64,000 nucleotides of DNA, taken from the NCBI RefSeq assembly GCF_013403875.1, contig NZ_JACBNX010000008.1:62001-126000 (forward strand). Reading direction: 5' to 3'. Numbering within the stretch: the stretch's first letter is position 1; the number at the start of each line of letters is the position of its first letter. This document shows, piece by piece, positions 53,601-63,546 of the stretch. Under the pieces are notes generated by a model that made no database searches, had not been told where the DNA came from, and was given only the letters and a program-made list of their open reading frames with translations. Source of the DNA: Burkholderia guangdongensis (GTDB lineage Bacteria; Pseudomonadota; Gammaproteobacteria; Burkholderiales; Burkholderiaceae). The position numbers and the translations under genes are program-made.

Positions 53601-56600
53601 TCAGAACCGCCACAGCAAGTCCGCATACAGCGCGTTGTCGCTCACGTGACTGCCGAACTGCCCGCCATACGACAAACCGAGCGTCAGATTCTTCGCCACC
53701 CGCGCATCGACGCCGAGCCCGAGCAACATCGAATCGCGCGCAACCGGCACGCCCCCGGCGCCGAACGACGCGCCGCCGCTCGCGAACGACAGCGTCGACG
53801 TCGGCACCGTGCCGCCGAACGCATGCTGCCAGCCGATCTTGCCGAACACGGAGACCTTGCCGTTCGCCATCGTGGCGACGTCCGTCGAGGCCCGTACGCC
53901 GAGCGTCGAGTAGCCGACGCCCGTCGAGCCGGAATCGCCTTTCAGCGCGGCCGCGCCGCCGCTCTCGGTGAAACCGCCGGTGCTCACGTTCACGTACGCG
54001 AGCCCGACGTACGGTTCGAACGCGAGGTTGCGCAACGTCATCGAATAGCCGACTTCGCCGAACACCTGCGTCGCGCTCGCGTTGTAGCCGGCCGTGTCGT
54101 GATCGGAGAAACCGCCGAACGACGGGTTGCGCTCGCTGTCCACGCGGTACCACGCCTGCGCGACGCCGCCACGTACGCCTAACGCATCGTATTGACCGCT
54201 CGCGTACAACGCGAGCGTCCCGCCGGTCGCGGTCGCGGACTGGTTCGAGTCCGTGCCGAGCAGGCTGCGCGACGCGCCGCCCGCGATGCCGACGCGCCAG
54301 TGATCGCTGACCGGCGCATCCGCGCCGACGACGAATCCGTACAGATTACGGCTCACCGACGATGCGTCGTCGCCGCTCAGCCGGCCGTGCGAGCCGTACA
54401 GACGCCCCCAGACCGCCCGCGTCGGCGACGCGGTCGGCGTGCAGCCGTTCTGCGACGCGAGACGCGCGTCGAGCGATGCCGTGCCGTCGTCGGCGGACAC
54501 CGGCGCTTCGCAGCCGCCGCAAGCCTCGCCCGCGTCGCCCGCCACGCCCGAAAACCCGCCCCGATCGGCGCGGTCCAGCACCGCGTCGCGCACGAAGCGG
54601 CTGTCGAGCAGCAGCGCGGTCCGCGTGCTCGGATACAGGTCGCCCCCGAGCTGCGCGAACGCCGTCCGCGCGGTCGGCGCATCCGACGTCAGCACCACAT
54701 TGAACAGCGGGTTGCCCGCGCCGAGCGTGCCGAGCGCGCCGGCGACGGCCTGCCCGTTCGGCGTCGTCGCGACCGACGAGAACGACGTGCCGTTCGGCGT
54801 CAGCGCGAGCAGAACCCGGGATGCGTCGTACTGCAGCGTCGGCGTCAGGAACGCATAGGTCGACCGCACGCCGCTGAACTGGCCCTGGACGCCCGCACCC
54901 GCGCTCAGGATCGTGTAGGTCTGGTTCGGCTGGTACTGCGCCCGGCTCGCCAGCACCTCCACGGTGCCGCCGCCGAGCGTGGCCGAGCCGGTCACGTTCA
55001 GGCCGCTGCCCTGCTGCGACGTCACCGCCACCTGCAGCGTCGAACCCGGCTGGAACGCCGCGTTGCCCGCCACCGTGAGCCGCTGCCCCACCTGCGGGAC
55101 CGACGCGGTGCCGCCGCCCGATACCACGAGACCGCCGATCACGCCGTTGCCCGCGACGGTCGCGCCGTGGCCGACGGTCACCGGCGACTTCGCCAGCGAG
55201 CCGTCGACTTCGAGCGTGCCTGCGTTGACGGTCGTCGGCCCGGACAGCGTGCTGGTACCGCTCAGCACCTGCGTGCCGGGGCCGGACAGCGTCAGCGGGC
55301 CGGTACCGGACAGCGTGCCCGCGAAGACGCCGGTGCCCGTCGGGTTGACCGTCAGCGGCGTCGCGCCCAGGTTCACGGCCGAGCCGGTCGTCCCCGACAA
55401 CCCCGCAATCGATTGCGGCGTCGTCGCGCCGCTCGCGTTCAGCGTGGCGCCCGCGCCGGCCAGCTCGACCGGGCTGCCCGGCGACAGGCCGCCGCCCGCG
55501 CCGACCGCCAGCGTGCTGCCGGGGCCGATCGTCGTGCTGCCGGTGTAAGTGTTCGCGCCGCTCAGCGTCGTCGTCGACGGGCCGGCCACCGCGAGATTGC
55601 CCGCGCCGGCAATCGGGCCATTCAGGCCGAGATTGTTCGCGCCGCCCACCGTCAGCGTCGACCCGGCGCCGAGGTTGACCGCATTGGGCAGCGCCGTGCC
55701 GCTCGCGTTCGTCGCGAGCGTGCCGCCCGGGCCGGTCACGTTCAGCGCGCCGGTGCCCAGCGCCGTGCCGCTGCCGGCGACCAGACCGCCGTTGCTCAGC
55801 GTCGTGCCGCCGGTGTACGTATTCGCGCCGCTCAGCGTCGTCGTGCCGGCGCCGGTCTGCGCCAGGCCGCCGTTGCCGGCAATCGCGCCACGCAAGCTTA
55901 GCGGGTTGGCGCCGTTCAGGCCCAGCGTCGAACCGGAGCCCAGGTTGATCGCGTTGGCCAGCGTCGCGCCCGGCACGTTCGTCGCGAGCGTGCCGCCCGG
56001 GCCGGCCACGTTCAGCGCGCCGGTGCCCAGCGCGGAACCGCTGTCGACGATCAGGCTGCCGCCGTTCATCGTCGTGCCACCGGAATACGTGTTCGAGCCG
56101 GTCAGCGCTTGCGTGCCGGTGCCCGACATCGTCACGCCGCCGGTGCCGGAAATATTGCCGGCATAGGTGCCGTTGCCCGTGCCGTCCAGCGTCAGATCGT
56201 TCGCGCCCAGGTTCACGGCCGAGCCGGCCACGCCGGACAACGTGCCGATCGACTGCGACGTGGCCGCGCCGCTCAGATCGAGCACCGCGCTCGTGCCGGC
56301 GAGGTTCACCGGACTCGTCGCGGCGAGACTGCCGTTCGCGCGGATGGCCAGCGTGCCGCTGTTGACCGTGGTGCCGCCGGTGTACGTATTCGCGGCGGTC
56401 AGCGTGGTGGTTCCCGGGCCGGTGACCGCGAGACCGCCGGGGCCGGAGATCGCGCCGCCCAGGCCGAGATTGTTCGCGCCGCCCACCGTCAGCGTCGAAC
56501 CGGCGCCCAGGTTGATCGCATTGGCCAGCGTCGTGCCCGGCGCGCTCGTCGCGAGCGTGCCGCCCGCGCCGGTCACGTTCAGTGCGCCGGTGCCGAGCGC

Positions 56601-57821
56601 CGAACCGGTGCCGGCGATCAGTCCGCCACCGCTCAGCGTCGTGCCCCCGGTATACGTATTCGCGCCGCTCAGTGTCGTCGTGCCCGCGCCGGTCTGCGCA
56701 AGACCGCCGTTGCCGGAAATCGTGCCGCCCAAGCCGAGCGCATTCGCGCCGTTCAGCGTCAGGCCGCCCGCGCCCAGCGCGATGGCGTTGCCCAGATTCA
56801 CGCCCGTGGAACCCGCCTGCAACGCGCCGCCATTCGCGGTGATCGAGCCCAACCCGAGCGCACCGGCGTTGCCGACGATGGCCGCGCCGCCCGTGAGCGA
56901 CGCGTTCGTCGCGCTGGACACGCCATCGATGGTCCACGTGCCGCTCTGAACGTTCAGATGGTTGAAGTCGCCATACGTATTGATCGCGATCGTGCCGTTC
57001 GCCGGACTGCCGGCCGCCGGGTTCTGCTGCAGATTCAGCGTGTTGTTGCCGCCGAAGCCGCCGTCGACGAAGCCGGCCGACGACCCCGTCAACGCATTGA
57101 ACGTGTTGGCCGTACCGGGCGCCGCGCCCAGCGACACGGTGCCGGTCACCGTCCCCGCATTGGTGAACGTGTTGCCGCCGCCTGCCGTGCCGTCCGGCGC
57201 GAGCGACACCGAGCCTGCGATCATTCCGCCCGTCGCATTCGTGAAATCGACCTGCGCGCCGCCCAGCGTGCCGACCACCAGCGAGCCCGGGCCGGCAACG
57301 ATGCCGGTCGAGCCGATCGTGCCCGCGTTCGTGATGCGGGTGGTTCCGCCGGTGCCGTTTTCGACGAACAGCGCCGGCGCGCTGTTGGGCACGCCCGCCG
57401 TGCCCCTCATCACGCCCGTGCTGGTATTCGTGACGCTGACGGTGCTCGCGGTCGTCACATTGCCGACGACGGCGCCGTCCCCCATCGCGAACGGCGCCCC
57501 GAGCGACGGATCGATCGTGCCGCTGTTGGTCAGCGTGACGCCGCTGCCGGTGAGCGACAGCGCGGCGCCGCCGAGCACGGACGGCACGGTGATCGTCGCG
57601 CCGGGCTCGACCGTCACGCCGAGGTTGTTCGCGCCGTTCGCATAGCTGTAAGGCGTGGCGCTCGCGGCGCAAGTGACCGTGGTCCCCGCCGCGGAGCAGG
57701 CGGCGAATGCGTCCACCGGGACGATTCCCGCACCGGCGAGCGCGAGAAATATGCCGGTCGGCACCAGGAGCTTCGGGAGCGCGTCCACGCCCCGCTTCGA
57801 ACCGTTGCTGCGCATATGCAT
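53601..57821 (-). CDS. Type Va autotransporter adhesin with PATR repeats
   Basis: 1406 aa from ATG 57821 (AAGG upstream). An N-terminal basic/hydrophobic signal peptide ends in VDAFA. The passenger (about 30-1090) is Gly/Ser/Thr/Asn-rich and right-handed beta-helix-like, with five near-identical 90-residue units containing TTTLSGANTYTGGTTLS (autotransporter-associated beta strand repeat). The C-terminal beta-barrel (about 1135-1406) ends in LLWRF, the aromatic end needed for Bam insertion. Cysteines are rare, as expected. No partner genes; cargo function unknown (adhesion likely). Confidence 0.92.
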   Translation of the reverse strand: MHMRSNGSKRGVDALPKLLVPTGIFLALAGAGIVPVDAFAACSAAGTTVTCAASATPYSYANGANNLGVTVEPGATITVPSVLGGAALSLTGSGVTLTNSGTIDPSLGAPFAMGDGAVVGNVTTASTVSVTNTSTGVMRGTAGVPNSAPALFVENGTGGTTRITNAGTIGSTGIVAGPGSLVVGTLGGAQVDFTNATGGMIAGSVSLAPDGTAGGGNTFTNAGTVTGTVSLGAAPGTANTFNALTGSSAGFVDGGFGGNNTLNLQQNPAAGSPANGTIAINTYGDFNHLNVQSGTWTIDGVSSATNASLTGGAAIVGNAGALGLGSITANGGALQAGSTGVNLGNAIALGAGGLTLNGANALGLGGTISGNGGLAQTGAGTTTLSGANTYTGGTTLSGGGLIAGTGSALGTGALNVTGAGGTLATSAPGTTLANAINLGAGSTLTVGGANNLGLGGAISGPGGLAVTGPGTTTLTAANTYTGGTTVNSGTLAIRANGSLAATSPVNLAGTSAVLDLSGAATSQSIGTLSGVAGSAVNLGANDLTLDGTGNGTYAGNISGTGGVTMSGTGTQALTGSNTYSGGTTMNGGSLIVDSGSALGTGALNVAGPGGTLATNVPGATLANAINLGSGSTLGLNGANPLSLRGAIAGNGGLAQTGAGTTTLSGANTYTGGTTLSNGGLVAGSGTALGTGALNVTGPGGTLATNASGTALPNAVNLGAGSTLTVGGANNLGLNGPIAGAGNLAVAGPSTTTLSGANTYTGSTTIGPGSTLAVGAGGGLSPGSPVELAGAGATLNASGATTPQSIAGLSGTTGSAVNLGATPLTVNPTGTGVFAGTLSGTGPLTLSGPGTQVLSGTSTLSGPTTVNAGTLEVDGSLAKSPVTVGHGATVAGNGVIGGLVVSGGGTASVPQVGQRLTVAGNAAFQPGSTLQVAVTSQQGSGLNVTGSATLGGGTVEVLASRAQYQPNQTYTILSAGAGVQGQFSGVRSTYAFLTPTLQYDASRVLLALTPNGTSFSSVATTPNGQAVAGALGTLGAGNPLFNVVLTSDAPTARTAFAQLGGDLYPSTRTALLLDSRFVRDAVLDRADRGGFSGVAGDAGEACGGCEAPVSADDGTASLDARLASQNGCTPTASPTRAVWGRLYGSHGRLSGDDASSVSRNLYGFVVGADAPVSDHWRVGIAGGASRSLLGTDSNQSATATGGTLALYASGQYDALGVRGGVAQAWYRVDSERNPSFGGFSDHDTAGYNASATQVFGEVGYSMTLRNLAFEPYVGLAYVNVSTGGFTESGGAAALKGDSGSTGVGYSTLGVRASTDVATMANGKVSVFGKIGWQHAFGGTVPTSTLSFASGGASFGAGGVPVARDSMLLGLGVDARVAKNLTLGLSYGGQFGSHVSDNALYADLLWRF
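55540..56760. repeat. Five diverged ~270-bp repeats in the autotransporter passenger
   Basis: The landmark GTGTACGTATTCGCGCCG and close variants recur at about 55543, 55813, 56083, 56381 and 56650 (spacing 268-298 bp), with the linked motif GTGCCGCCCG nearby. Units are in frame, so recombination could change adhesin length. Confidence 0.85.
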
Positions 57822-58481
57822 GTCACACCTTCCCTGTGAAGTCGACAACGCAGGGATAGCGGCCAACGCGATGACGACGTCGACAGCCGTTGCGCAAGCC
57901 TGTCTGAAGACTGGCAAAAAATACGTCCGGATCGCCCGTCGAAATCGATAATTTTTACACCGCTTATTCCAGCAATTCAGGCAATCCATGACGAAAAATT
58001 AAATCAAATTTCGCCTATGAATAACCCATCAACTGAATCTAAATCGGCAAAAAATCACGTTATAGTTTCTACTCTTGGCCGCAATCCCAGCAACCGGGAA
58101 TCTCGCACAAGGTTCGACGATTGAACATCCGGCGCCGGCAAGCGCACCCTCGTTGTCGCCAATATAGGCACCAGCGGCGGGCGATGGCCAGCGATCACCC
58201 CGGCTTTTTTCAAAACTCAACAATTATTCAAAATCCCATCATTTCCCATCACTAATCAATTCGAGTCGATTGACAACCACAAAATACACCGCTCACTCGC
58301 ATCTCATTAATTTCAATATCCATTCATGCAATCCGAAAATTTCAATCATTAAAAAAAGTAAAATTCACCCCCTCGAGTCTGCAAAAAAAAGCGTCGACCT
58401 GCTTTAATGCATTTCAATGCGCCACGATGCCGCGACCTCTCGCGAGCCATAAAAGCGCACCTGTACGAGGACAACGACGCG
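57822..58481. promoter_or_regulatory. AT-rich divergent region between autotransporter and iorA
   Basis: 660 bp without a gene. Roughly 57910-58080 and 58200-58400 are far more AT-rich than the surroundings, with many A- and T-tracts, as in DNA bound by H-NS-like silencers. It must carry the autotransporter promoter (minus) and the iorA promoter (plus). No clear operator was recognised. Confidence 0.6.
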
Positions 58482-58940
58482 ATGGTTACGCTGAACATCA
58501 ACGGCAACGCGCAGGACGTCGACGCCGATCCGTCGACGCCGCTGCTCTGGGCGATTCGCGACAATCTCGGCCTGACCGGCACGAAATTCGGCTGCGGCAT
58601 CGGGTCGTGCGGCACGTGCACCGTCCACGTGAACGGCCGGCCAACACGCAGCTGCACGCTGCCGATTTCGGACGTGGCCGGCGCGCAGGTCACGACGTCC
58701 GAGCACATCGCCGACGACGCGGTCGGCAGGGCCGTGCTCGATGCGTGGGTCAAGCACGACGTCGCGCAATGCGGCTATTGCCAGAGCGGCCAGATGATGA
58801 GCGCGGTCGGCCTGCTGCGCGGTAACCGGGCGCCGACCGACGCCGACATCGACAGCGCGATGTCCGGCAACCTCTGCCGTTGCGCGACGTACCAGCGCAT
58901 CCGCGCCGCGATCCACGACGCCGCGAAGGCGCTCGCCTGA
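58482..58940 (+). CDS. iorA: Isoquinoline 1-oxidoreductase-type small subunit (2 x [2Fe-2S])
   Basis: 152 aa. Plant-type ferredoxin domain GCGIGSCGTCTVHVNG and second-cluster domain QCGYCQSGQMM ... LCRCATYQRI. This is the electron-transfer subunit of xanthine-oxidase-family molybdenum hydroxylases that oxidise N-heterocycles or aldehydes. It lies 19 nt before the large subunit. The start at 58482 (MVTLNINGNAQDVD) matches the family; a longer upstream reading is not supported. Confidence 0.9.
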   Translation: MVTLNINGNAQDVDADPSTPLLWAIRDNLGLTGTKFGCGIGSCGTCTVHVNGRPTRSCTLPISDVAGAQVTTSEHIADDAVGRAVLDAWVKHDVAQCGYCQSGQMMSAVGLLRGNRAPTDADIDSAMSGNLCRCATYQRIRAAIHDAAKALA

Positions 58941-58959
58941 CCTTCGCCGGAGAAACCCC

Positions 58960-61410
58960 ATGCGTATCCGCGATCTCGACACGCCGGCCGGTGCCGGCGC
59001 CCGACAACCGAACGCCGCGGCGCTCGACCGCCGCGATTTCCTGAAACTCGCGCTCGCGTCGAGCGGCTGCCTGGCGCTCGGCATCACGCCCGCGCCGGCC
59101 CGCGCGGTGATCACGCCGCCGATGCCCGCGTCGCCGCCGCAAGCCTTTCTGATCATTGCGCCGGACAACACCGTGACCGTGGCCGTCAATCGGCTCGAGG
59201 CCGGTCAAGGCGTGAGCACCGCGCTGCCGATGGCGCTCGCCGACGAGCTCGACGCCGACTGGAACACCATGCGCACCGTGCTGGCGCCGGCCGGCGAACC
59301 GTACAAGGATCCGGTCTTCGACACGCAGATGACGGGCGCGTCGACGTCGATCAGGCATTCGTTCACGCAATACCGCGAGCTCGGCGCGCGCGCCCGCGCG
59401 ATGCTCGTCGCGGCCGCCGCGCAACGCTGGAACGTCGATCCCGCCACGTGCCGGACGCTCGATGGCGTCGTGACCTCGGGCGCCTACCGCGCGACCTACG
59501 GCGAGCTCGCGCATGCCGCGATGGCGATGCCGGTGCCGCAGCAGGTCGTGCTGAAAGACCCGTCGCAGTGGCGCATCGTCGGCCGGCCGATGCCGCGCAT
59601 CGACGCGCGCGCGCAGCTCGACGGGACGCTCAGGTACGGCATGGACTGGCAGTTGCCGGGCATGAAGGTCGCGCTGGTCGCGCGCCCGCCGCGCTTCGGC
59701 GGCCGGTTCGCGAGCTACGACGCGGCGGCGGCGAGAGCGGTCAAGGGCGTGGTCGCAGTCGTCGAGATCCCGACCGACCGCGGCGGCACCGGCGTGGCGG
59801 TGATTGCGAACGGCTACTGGCCGGCCAAGCTCGGCCGCGACGCGCTTCGGATCACGTGGCAGGACACCGGCTCGACGGTATCGTCCGACGCGCTGATCGC
59901 CGAATACCGGCAACTCGCGGGCCAGCCGGGCATCGTCGTGCGAACCGCCGACGTCGGCGGCGCCCCGCCGGCCGTGAGCCGGATCCAGGCCGACTACGAA
60001 TTTCCGTATCTCGCGCACGCGCCGATGGAGCCGCTCAGTTGCACGATCGACGTCGGCCTGCCGGGCTGCGCATGCGGCGTCAAGCTGTGGGTCGGCTCGC
60101 AACTGCCGACCCTCGACCGGCTGGCGATCGCGAAAGCGCTCGACGTGCCGCCGCGCAAAGTCCAGGTGTTCACGATGACGACGGGCGGCAGCTACGGCCG
60201 GCGCGCGACGCCGTCGTCGGACTATCTGGTCGAGGCGGCCCACGTCGCGAACGCCTATTCGGCGGCCGGCCATCAGGGCCCGGTCAAGGTGATCTGGAGC
60301 CGCGAGGACGACATGCGCGGCGGCTATTACCGCCCGCTCGCGCTGCATCGCGTCGACATCGGCCTGGACGGCACCGGCAACGTGCGGGACTGGCATCACG
60401 TCGTCGTCAGCCAGTCGATCATGAAAGGCTCGCCGCTCGCGAGCACGATGGTCCGCAACGGCGTGGACACCACCGCGACCGCCGGCGTGGCCGACAGCCC
60501 GTACCGCTTTCCGATGCAGGTGTCGGCGCATCAGCCGGACGTCGACGTGCCGGTGCAATGGTGGCGTTCGGCCGGCCATTCGCACACCGCGTTCGTGATG
60601 GAAACGCTGGTCGACGAGCTCGCGCACACCGCGAAGCAGGATCCGGTCGCGTACCGGATGGCGCGCCTCGCCGGCCCGGAGCACGTGCGCCATCGGCAGG
60701 CGCTGCAACTGGCGGTCGACCGGTCCGGCTACGGCCAGCGCGCGTTGCCCGCCGGGCACGCGTGGGGGGTGGCGATGCACGAGTCGTTCGGCACCGTGGT
60801 CGCATACGTGACGGACGTGTCGATCGCGCAGGGCCAGCCGCGCGTGCACCGCGTGACGGCCGGCGTGCACGCGAACCGCGTCGTCAATCCGCTGGGCGCG
60901 GAGGCGCAGATCCAGGGCGGCGCGCTGTTCGGGCTCGCGATGACGAAGTCCGGCTTCGCGATCGGCGTCGATCACGGCGCGCCCCAAAATAGCAACTTCA
61001 ACGACTATCCGCCGGTGCGAATGGCGGAGGCGCCGCCGGTGGACGTGTTTTTCGTGCCGTCGGACGCGGCGCCGACCGGCGTCGCCGAATCGGGTGTGCC
61101 GGCCATCGCGCCGGCCGTCGCCAATGCCGCGTTCGTGCTGACCGGCCAGCGTTTGCGCGCGCTGCCGTTTGCTCCGCTGCAGGTGGCGTCGCTGGAAACG
61201 CCCGTCCCCGCCGCCGCCGCGCCCGAAGAAGATCCCGCTGCCGGCGACTGCAGGATGCCGCACCGGCACAAGCCATCCTGGCTACGGCCGAGGGCGGCCC
61301 AGAGCCATGCGGGCGTCGGCCATGCGAACCCGGTTCCGGCGCACGCGCCGGCGAAGCCGCGCGACGGCATACCGTGCGCCGACGATCTGTTCAAAGGCCC
61401 GACGACGTGA
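58960..61410 (+). CDS. iorB: IorB-type molybdopterin-binding large subunit
   Basis: 816 aa. The twin-Arg-like start LDRRDFLKLALASSGCLAL suggests Tat export of the periplasmic enzyme. Family features: EAGQGVSTALPMALADELDA, the molybdenum-domain PMEPLSCTI and TTGGSYGRRA, and ESGVPAIAPAVANAAF near the end. Homologous sequence stops at about residue 740 (RLRALPFAPLQVAS); the remaining roughly 75 residues are Pro/His-rich with no family match, so the 3' end may have been altered. The substrate is not known. Confidence 0.88.
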   Translation: MRIRDLDTPAGAGARQPNAAALDRRDFLKLALASSGCLALGITPAPARAVITPPMPASPPQAFLIIAPDNTVTVAVNRLEAGQGVSTALPMALADELDADWNTMRTVLAPAGEPYKDPVFDTQMTGASTSIRHSFTQYRELGARARAMLVAAAAQRWNVDPATCRTLDGVVTSGAYRATYGELAHAAMAMPVPQQVVLKDPSQWRIVGRPMPRIDARAQLDGTLRYGMDWQLPGMKVALVARPPRFGGRFASYDAAAARAVKGVVAVVEIPTDRGGTGVAVIANGYWPAKLGRDALRITWQDTGSTVSSDALIAEYRQLAGQPGIVVRTADVGGAPPAVSRIQADYEFPYLAHAPMEPLSCTIDVGLPGCACGVKLWVGSQLPTLDRLAIAKALDVPPRKVQVFTMTTGGSYGRRATPSSDYLVEAAHVANAYSAAGHQGPVKVIWSREDDMRGGYYRPLALHRVDIGLDGTGNVRDWHHVVVSQSIMKGSPLASTMVRNGVDTTATAGVADSPYRFPMQVSAHQPDVDVPVQWWRSAGHSHTAFVMETLVDELAHTAKQDPVAYRMARLAGPEHVRHRQALQLAVDRSGYGQRALPAGHAWGVAMHESFGTVVAYVTDVSIAQGQPRVHRVTAGVHANRVVNPLGAEAQIQGGALFGLAMTKSGFAIGVDHGAPQNSNFNDYPPVRMAEAPPVDVFFVPSDAAPTGVAESGVPAIAPAVANAAFVLTGQRLRALPFAPLQVASLETPVPAAAAPEEDPAAGDCRMPHRHKPSWLRPRAAQSHAGVGHANPVPAHAPAKPRDGIPCADDLFKGPTT

Positions 61411-61463
61411 CGGGCAAGACGATGGGACTGGACGCATCCCTATGCGCGATGCGTCCCCCCATC

Positions 61464-61503
61464 ATCGATCCTCATCGATCCTCATCGATCCTCATCGATC
61501 CGC
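61464..61503. repeat. Tandem 10-bp repeat at the 3' end of the DHA2 transporter gene
   Basis: Four copies of ATCGATCCTC (the last as ATCGATCCGC) overlap the transporter stop at 61492-61494. Ten is not a multiple of three, so copy changes would alter the last residues. Confidence 0.85.
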
Positions 61504-62928
61504 ATCGACCCGAACAGGCAGGTACGACGCAGCGACCAGCGTGAGCCCGTGCAGCGCGCACAGCAGCAGGAACGCCCAGACATAGGCGTTCGCCGTCGCA
61601 TGGCCGGAGGCCGGAACACCCAGCCGCCATTCGAGGAGGCTCGCGCATAGCGTGGTCAGCGCCGGCCCGCCGAGACGTTGCACGACGTTGAGCGTGGTGG
61701 TGGCCATCGGCAGGTCGCGACGGTCGACCGACGCATAGGCGGCCGCAATCGCGGGGACGCCGACGGCACTCTGCCCCATGCCGCGAAAGAAGAGCGCGGG
61801 CGCCAGCACGAGCAGATCAAGGCCTCGGCTCGCCAGGTACAGAAACGGCAGAGTGGCAGCCAGCGCCAGCCACGCGCCTGCGGCCGACACCCGACGGATG
61901 CCGAACCGCTTCGTCAACGTGCCCATCGACGGATAAGCCACCAGCATGCCCAGTCCGAGCGGCGCGAGCAACCAGCCCATCTCGCCCGGCGACCGGCCGC
62001 ACGCCTGGATCAGATAGACCGGGATGAGCATCTGGCCGGCGAACAGGACGCCGTTGGACAGGAATTGCGCGATCACGGCGATCGAAAAGACTTTCCCGTT
62101 GAACAGCCGCAGATCAATCAGCGCGCGACCGCCTTTGCGCGCCGCCGTTCCGACGAATGCCGCGAGCAGCAGGACGCCAGCCGTCAGCGCCAGACGGCCG
62201 GCGGTCTGCCCGAGACGCTCCGATCCGTAGAGCAGCAGCACCAGCCCGGGAGACAACAGCGCCAGCCCGACCCAATCCAGTTCCCGCCGCTTCGTTTCGT
62301 CCCGGTCGGGAGGCAGGAACAGCGCGGCGAGCAGGAGCGCGAGCGCGCCGACCGGCAGATTGACCAGGAAGAGCCATCGCCAGGACGCGTATTGCAGGAT
62401 GCCGCCCGCGATCACCGGCCCGAGGATCGGCGCGATCAGGACCGGCACGGCGGCGAAACCAACGACGCGCGCCATGTGCTTGCCGGCGACCCGCGCGATC
62501 ATCATCTGCGCCATCGGTGCGAGCAAGCCGCCGCTCATCCCTTGCAGCACGCGAAACGCGATCAGGGAATCGGCCGACCAGGCCAGACCGCACAACGCCG
62601 AGCACAACGTGAACGTGGAAAAGCACCAGAGGTAGAGCGCCTTCGCGCCGATGCGGTCCACCAGCCAGCCGTTCAGCGGCAGGACCAGCGTCAGCGCGAG
62701 AAGATAGCCGCTCGTCACCCACTGGATCGTCGACAGGCCGCTGTGCAGATCCACCGCCAGGTTCGACAGGGAGACGTTGACGATCGTTGCGTCGAGCTGA
62801 GACAGCAGCGCCCCGAAGATGGCGACCGCGCAGATCTTCCAGACCGACGGGTCGAGTCGATCGACGTCGCCGGGATCAGCCACGACGGGGGCACTGTCCT
62901 TGTTCAACGCAAGACCTCTGTCAGCCAC
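61492..62928 (-). CDS. DHA2-family (14-TM) MFS drug efflux transporter
   Basis: 478 aa. EmrB/QacA-type: SQLDATIVNVSLSNLAVDLH (TM1) and GWLVDRIGAKALYLWCFSTF (motif A), MIARVAGKHMARVVGFA, and PVIAGGILQYASWRWLFLVN (motif C). The start is a GTG at 62928 that overlaps the hydrolase stop by 8 nt, so it is coupled to it. It likely exports a toxic compound; a MarR gene heads the operon. Confidence 0.88.
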   Translation of the reverse strand: MADRGLALNKDSAPVVADPGDVDRLDPSVWKICAVAIFGALLSQLDATIVNVSLSNLAVDLHSGLSTIQWVTSGYLLALTLVLPLNGWLVDRIGAKALYLWCFSTFTLCSALCGLAWSADSLIAFRVLQGMSGGLLAPMAQMMIARVAGKHMARVVGFAAVPVLIAPILGPVIAGGILQYASWRWLFLVNLPVGALALLLAALFLPPDRDETKRRELDWVGLALLSPGLVLLLYGSERLGQTAGRLALTAGVLLLAAFVGTAARKGGRALIDLRLFNGKVFSIAVIAQFLSNGVLFAGQMLIPVYLIQACGRSPGEMGWLLAPLGLGMLVAYPSMGTLTKRFGIRRVSAAGAWLALAATLPFLYLASRGLDLLVLAPALFFRGMGQSAVGVPAIAAAYASVDRRDLPMATTTLNVVQRLGGPALTTLCASLLEWRLGVPASGHATANAYVWAFLLLCALHGLTLVAASYLPVRVDADR

Positions 62929-63478
62929 GCTGGTCGAGAAGGTCGATGATCTCTTGCGTCGCGCCTGTCTCGCCGAGCCGGGGAAATATCCGCGCGAGAC
63001 TGTTTGCGTGGGCGTCGGCGTCCATGTCGGTCATCGCATCGACGGCGAGCGTGACGTTGAAGCCGAGCTCATGCGCGTATCGCGCAGTCGACTCGACGCC
63101 GATGCTGGTGGCGACGCCACAGAGTACGACCTGGGTCACACCGGCCTCCCGGAGATAGGCGTCGAGATCGGTGCCGGTGAACGCGCCCCAGGTCTGTTTG
63201 GTGACGACATGATCCCGAGGCTGGCGGCCGAGTTCCGGCAGCAAATCCGCGAAATCCGCCGGGAAGGTTCCACGGTAGCCCTGTTCGGCGCGCCCCGGCG
63301 CCCCGCCGGTGACGTTGACGAGCACGACCGGAAGGTCGTGCCGGCGGAACGCGGCGGCCAGACCGCTCGCATTGGTCACGACGTCCGCCATCGGATGAAC
63401 GGATGGGAAGGATGCGATTCCCTTCTGCAGGTCGACGACGATCAGGGCGCTGTTGGGGTCAAGTGTTGTCAGAGGCAT
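62921..63478 (-). CDS. Isochorismatase-like cysteine hydrolase
   Basis: 185 aa. Catalytic triad visible: Asp in IVVDLQKGI, Lys in VTKQTWGAF, Cys in LCGVATSIGVESTAR (cis-peptide motif). The family hydrolyses amides, nicotinamide or isochorismate; the exact substrate is unknown. It lies between a MarR regulator and a DHA2 exporter, suggesting a detoxification unit. Confidence 0.87.
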   Translation of the reverse strand: MPLTTLDPNSALIVVDLQKGIASFPSVHPMADVVTNASGLAAAFRRHDLPVVLVNVTGGAPGRAEQGYRGTFPADFADLLPELGRQPRDHVVTKQTWGAFTGTDLDAYLREAGVTQVVLCGVATSIGVESTARYAHELGFNVTLAVDAMTDMDADAHANSLARIFPRLGETGATQEIIDLLDQRG

Positions 63479-63512
63479 GAGTAGTACTCCTATCAGTTTC
63501 GAATATTCGGCA

Positions 63513-63545
63513 CCCTGAAAGACCGGATGGCCGGCGCTTTCAGGG
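63513..63545. other. Hairpin between marR and hydrolase genes
   Basis: CCCTGAAAG (63513-63521) and CTTTCAGGG (63537-63545) form a 9-bp stem around a 15-nt loop containing GCCGG, right after the marR stop. No T-run follows, so it may be an operator, attenuator or RNA-stability element. Confidence 0.5.
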
Positions 63546-63546
63546 A

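Noticed and set aside
54192..57839. Long plus-strand frames opposite the autotransporter gene
   Set aside because: Antisense of a repetitive GC-rich gene; Arg/Ala-rich repeats are an artefact of the repeat.
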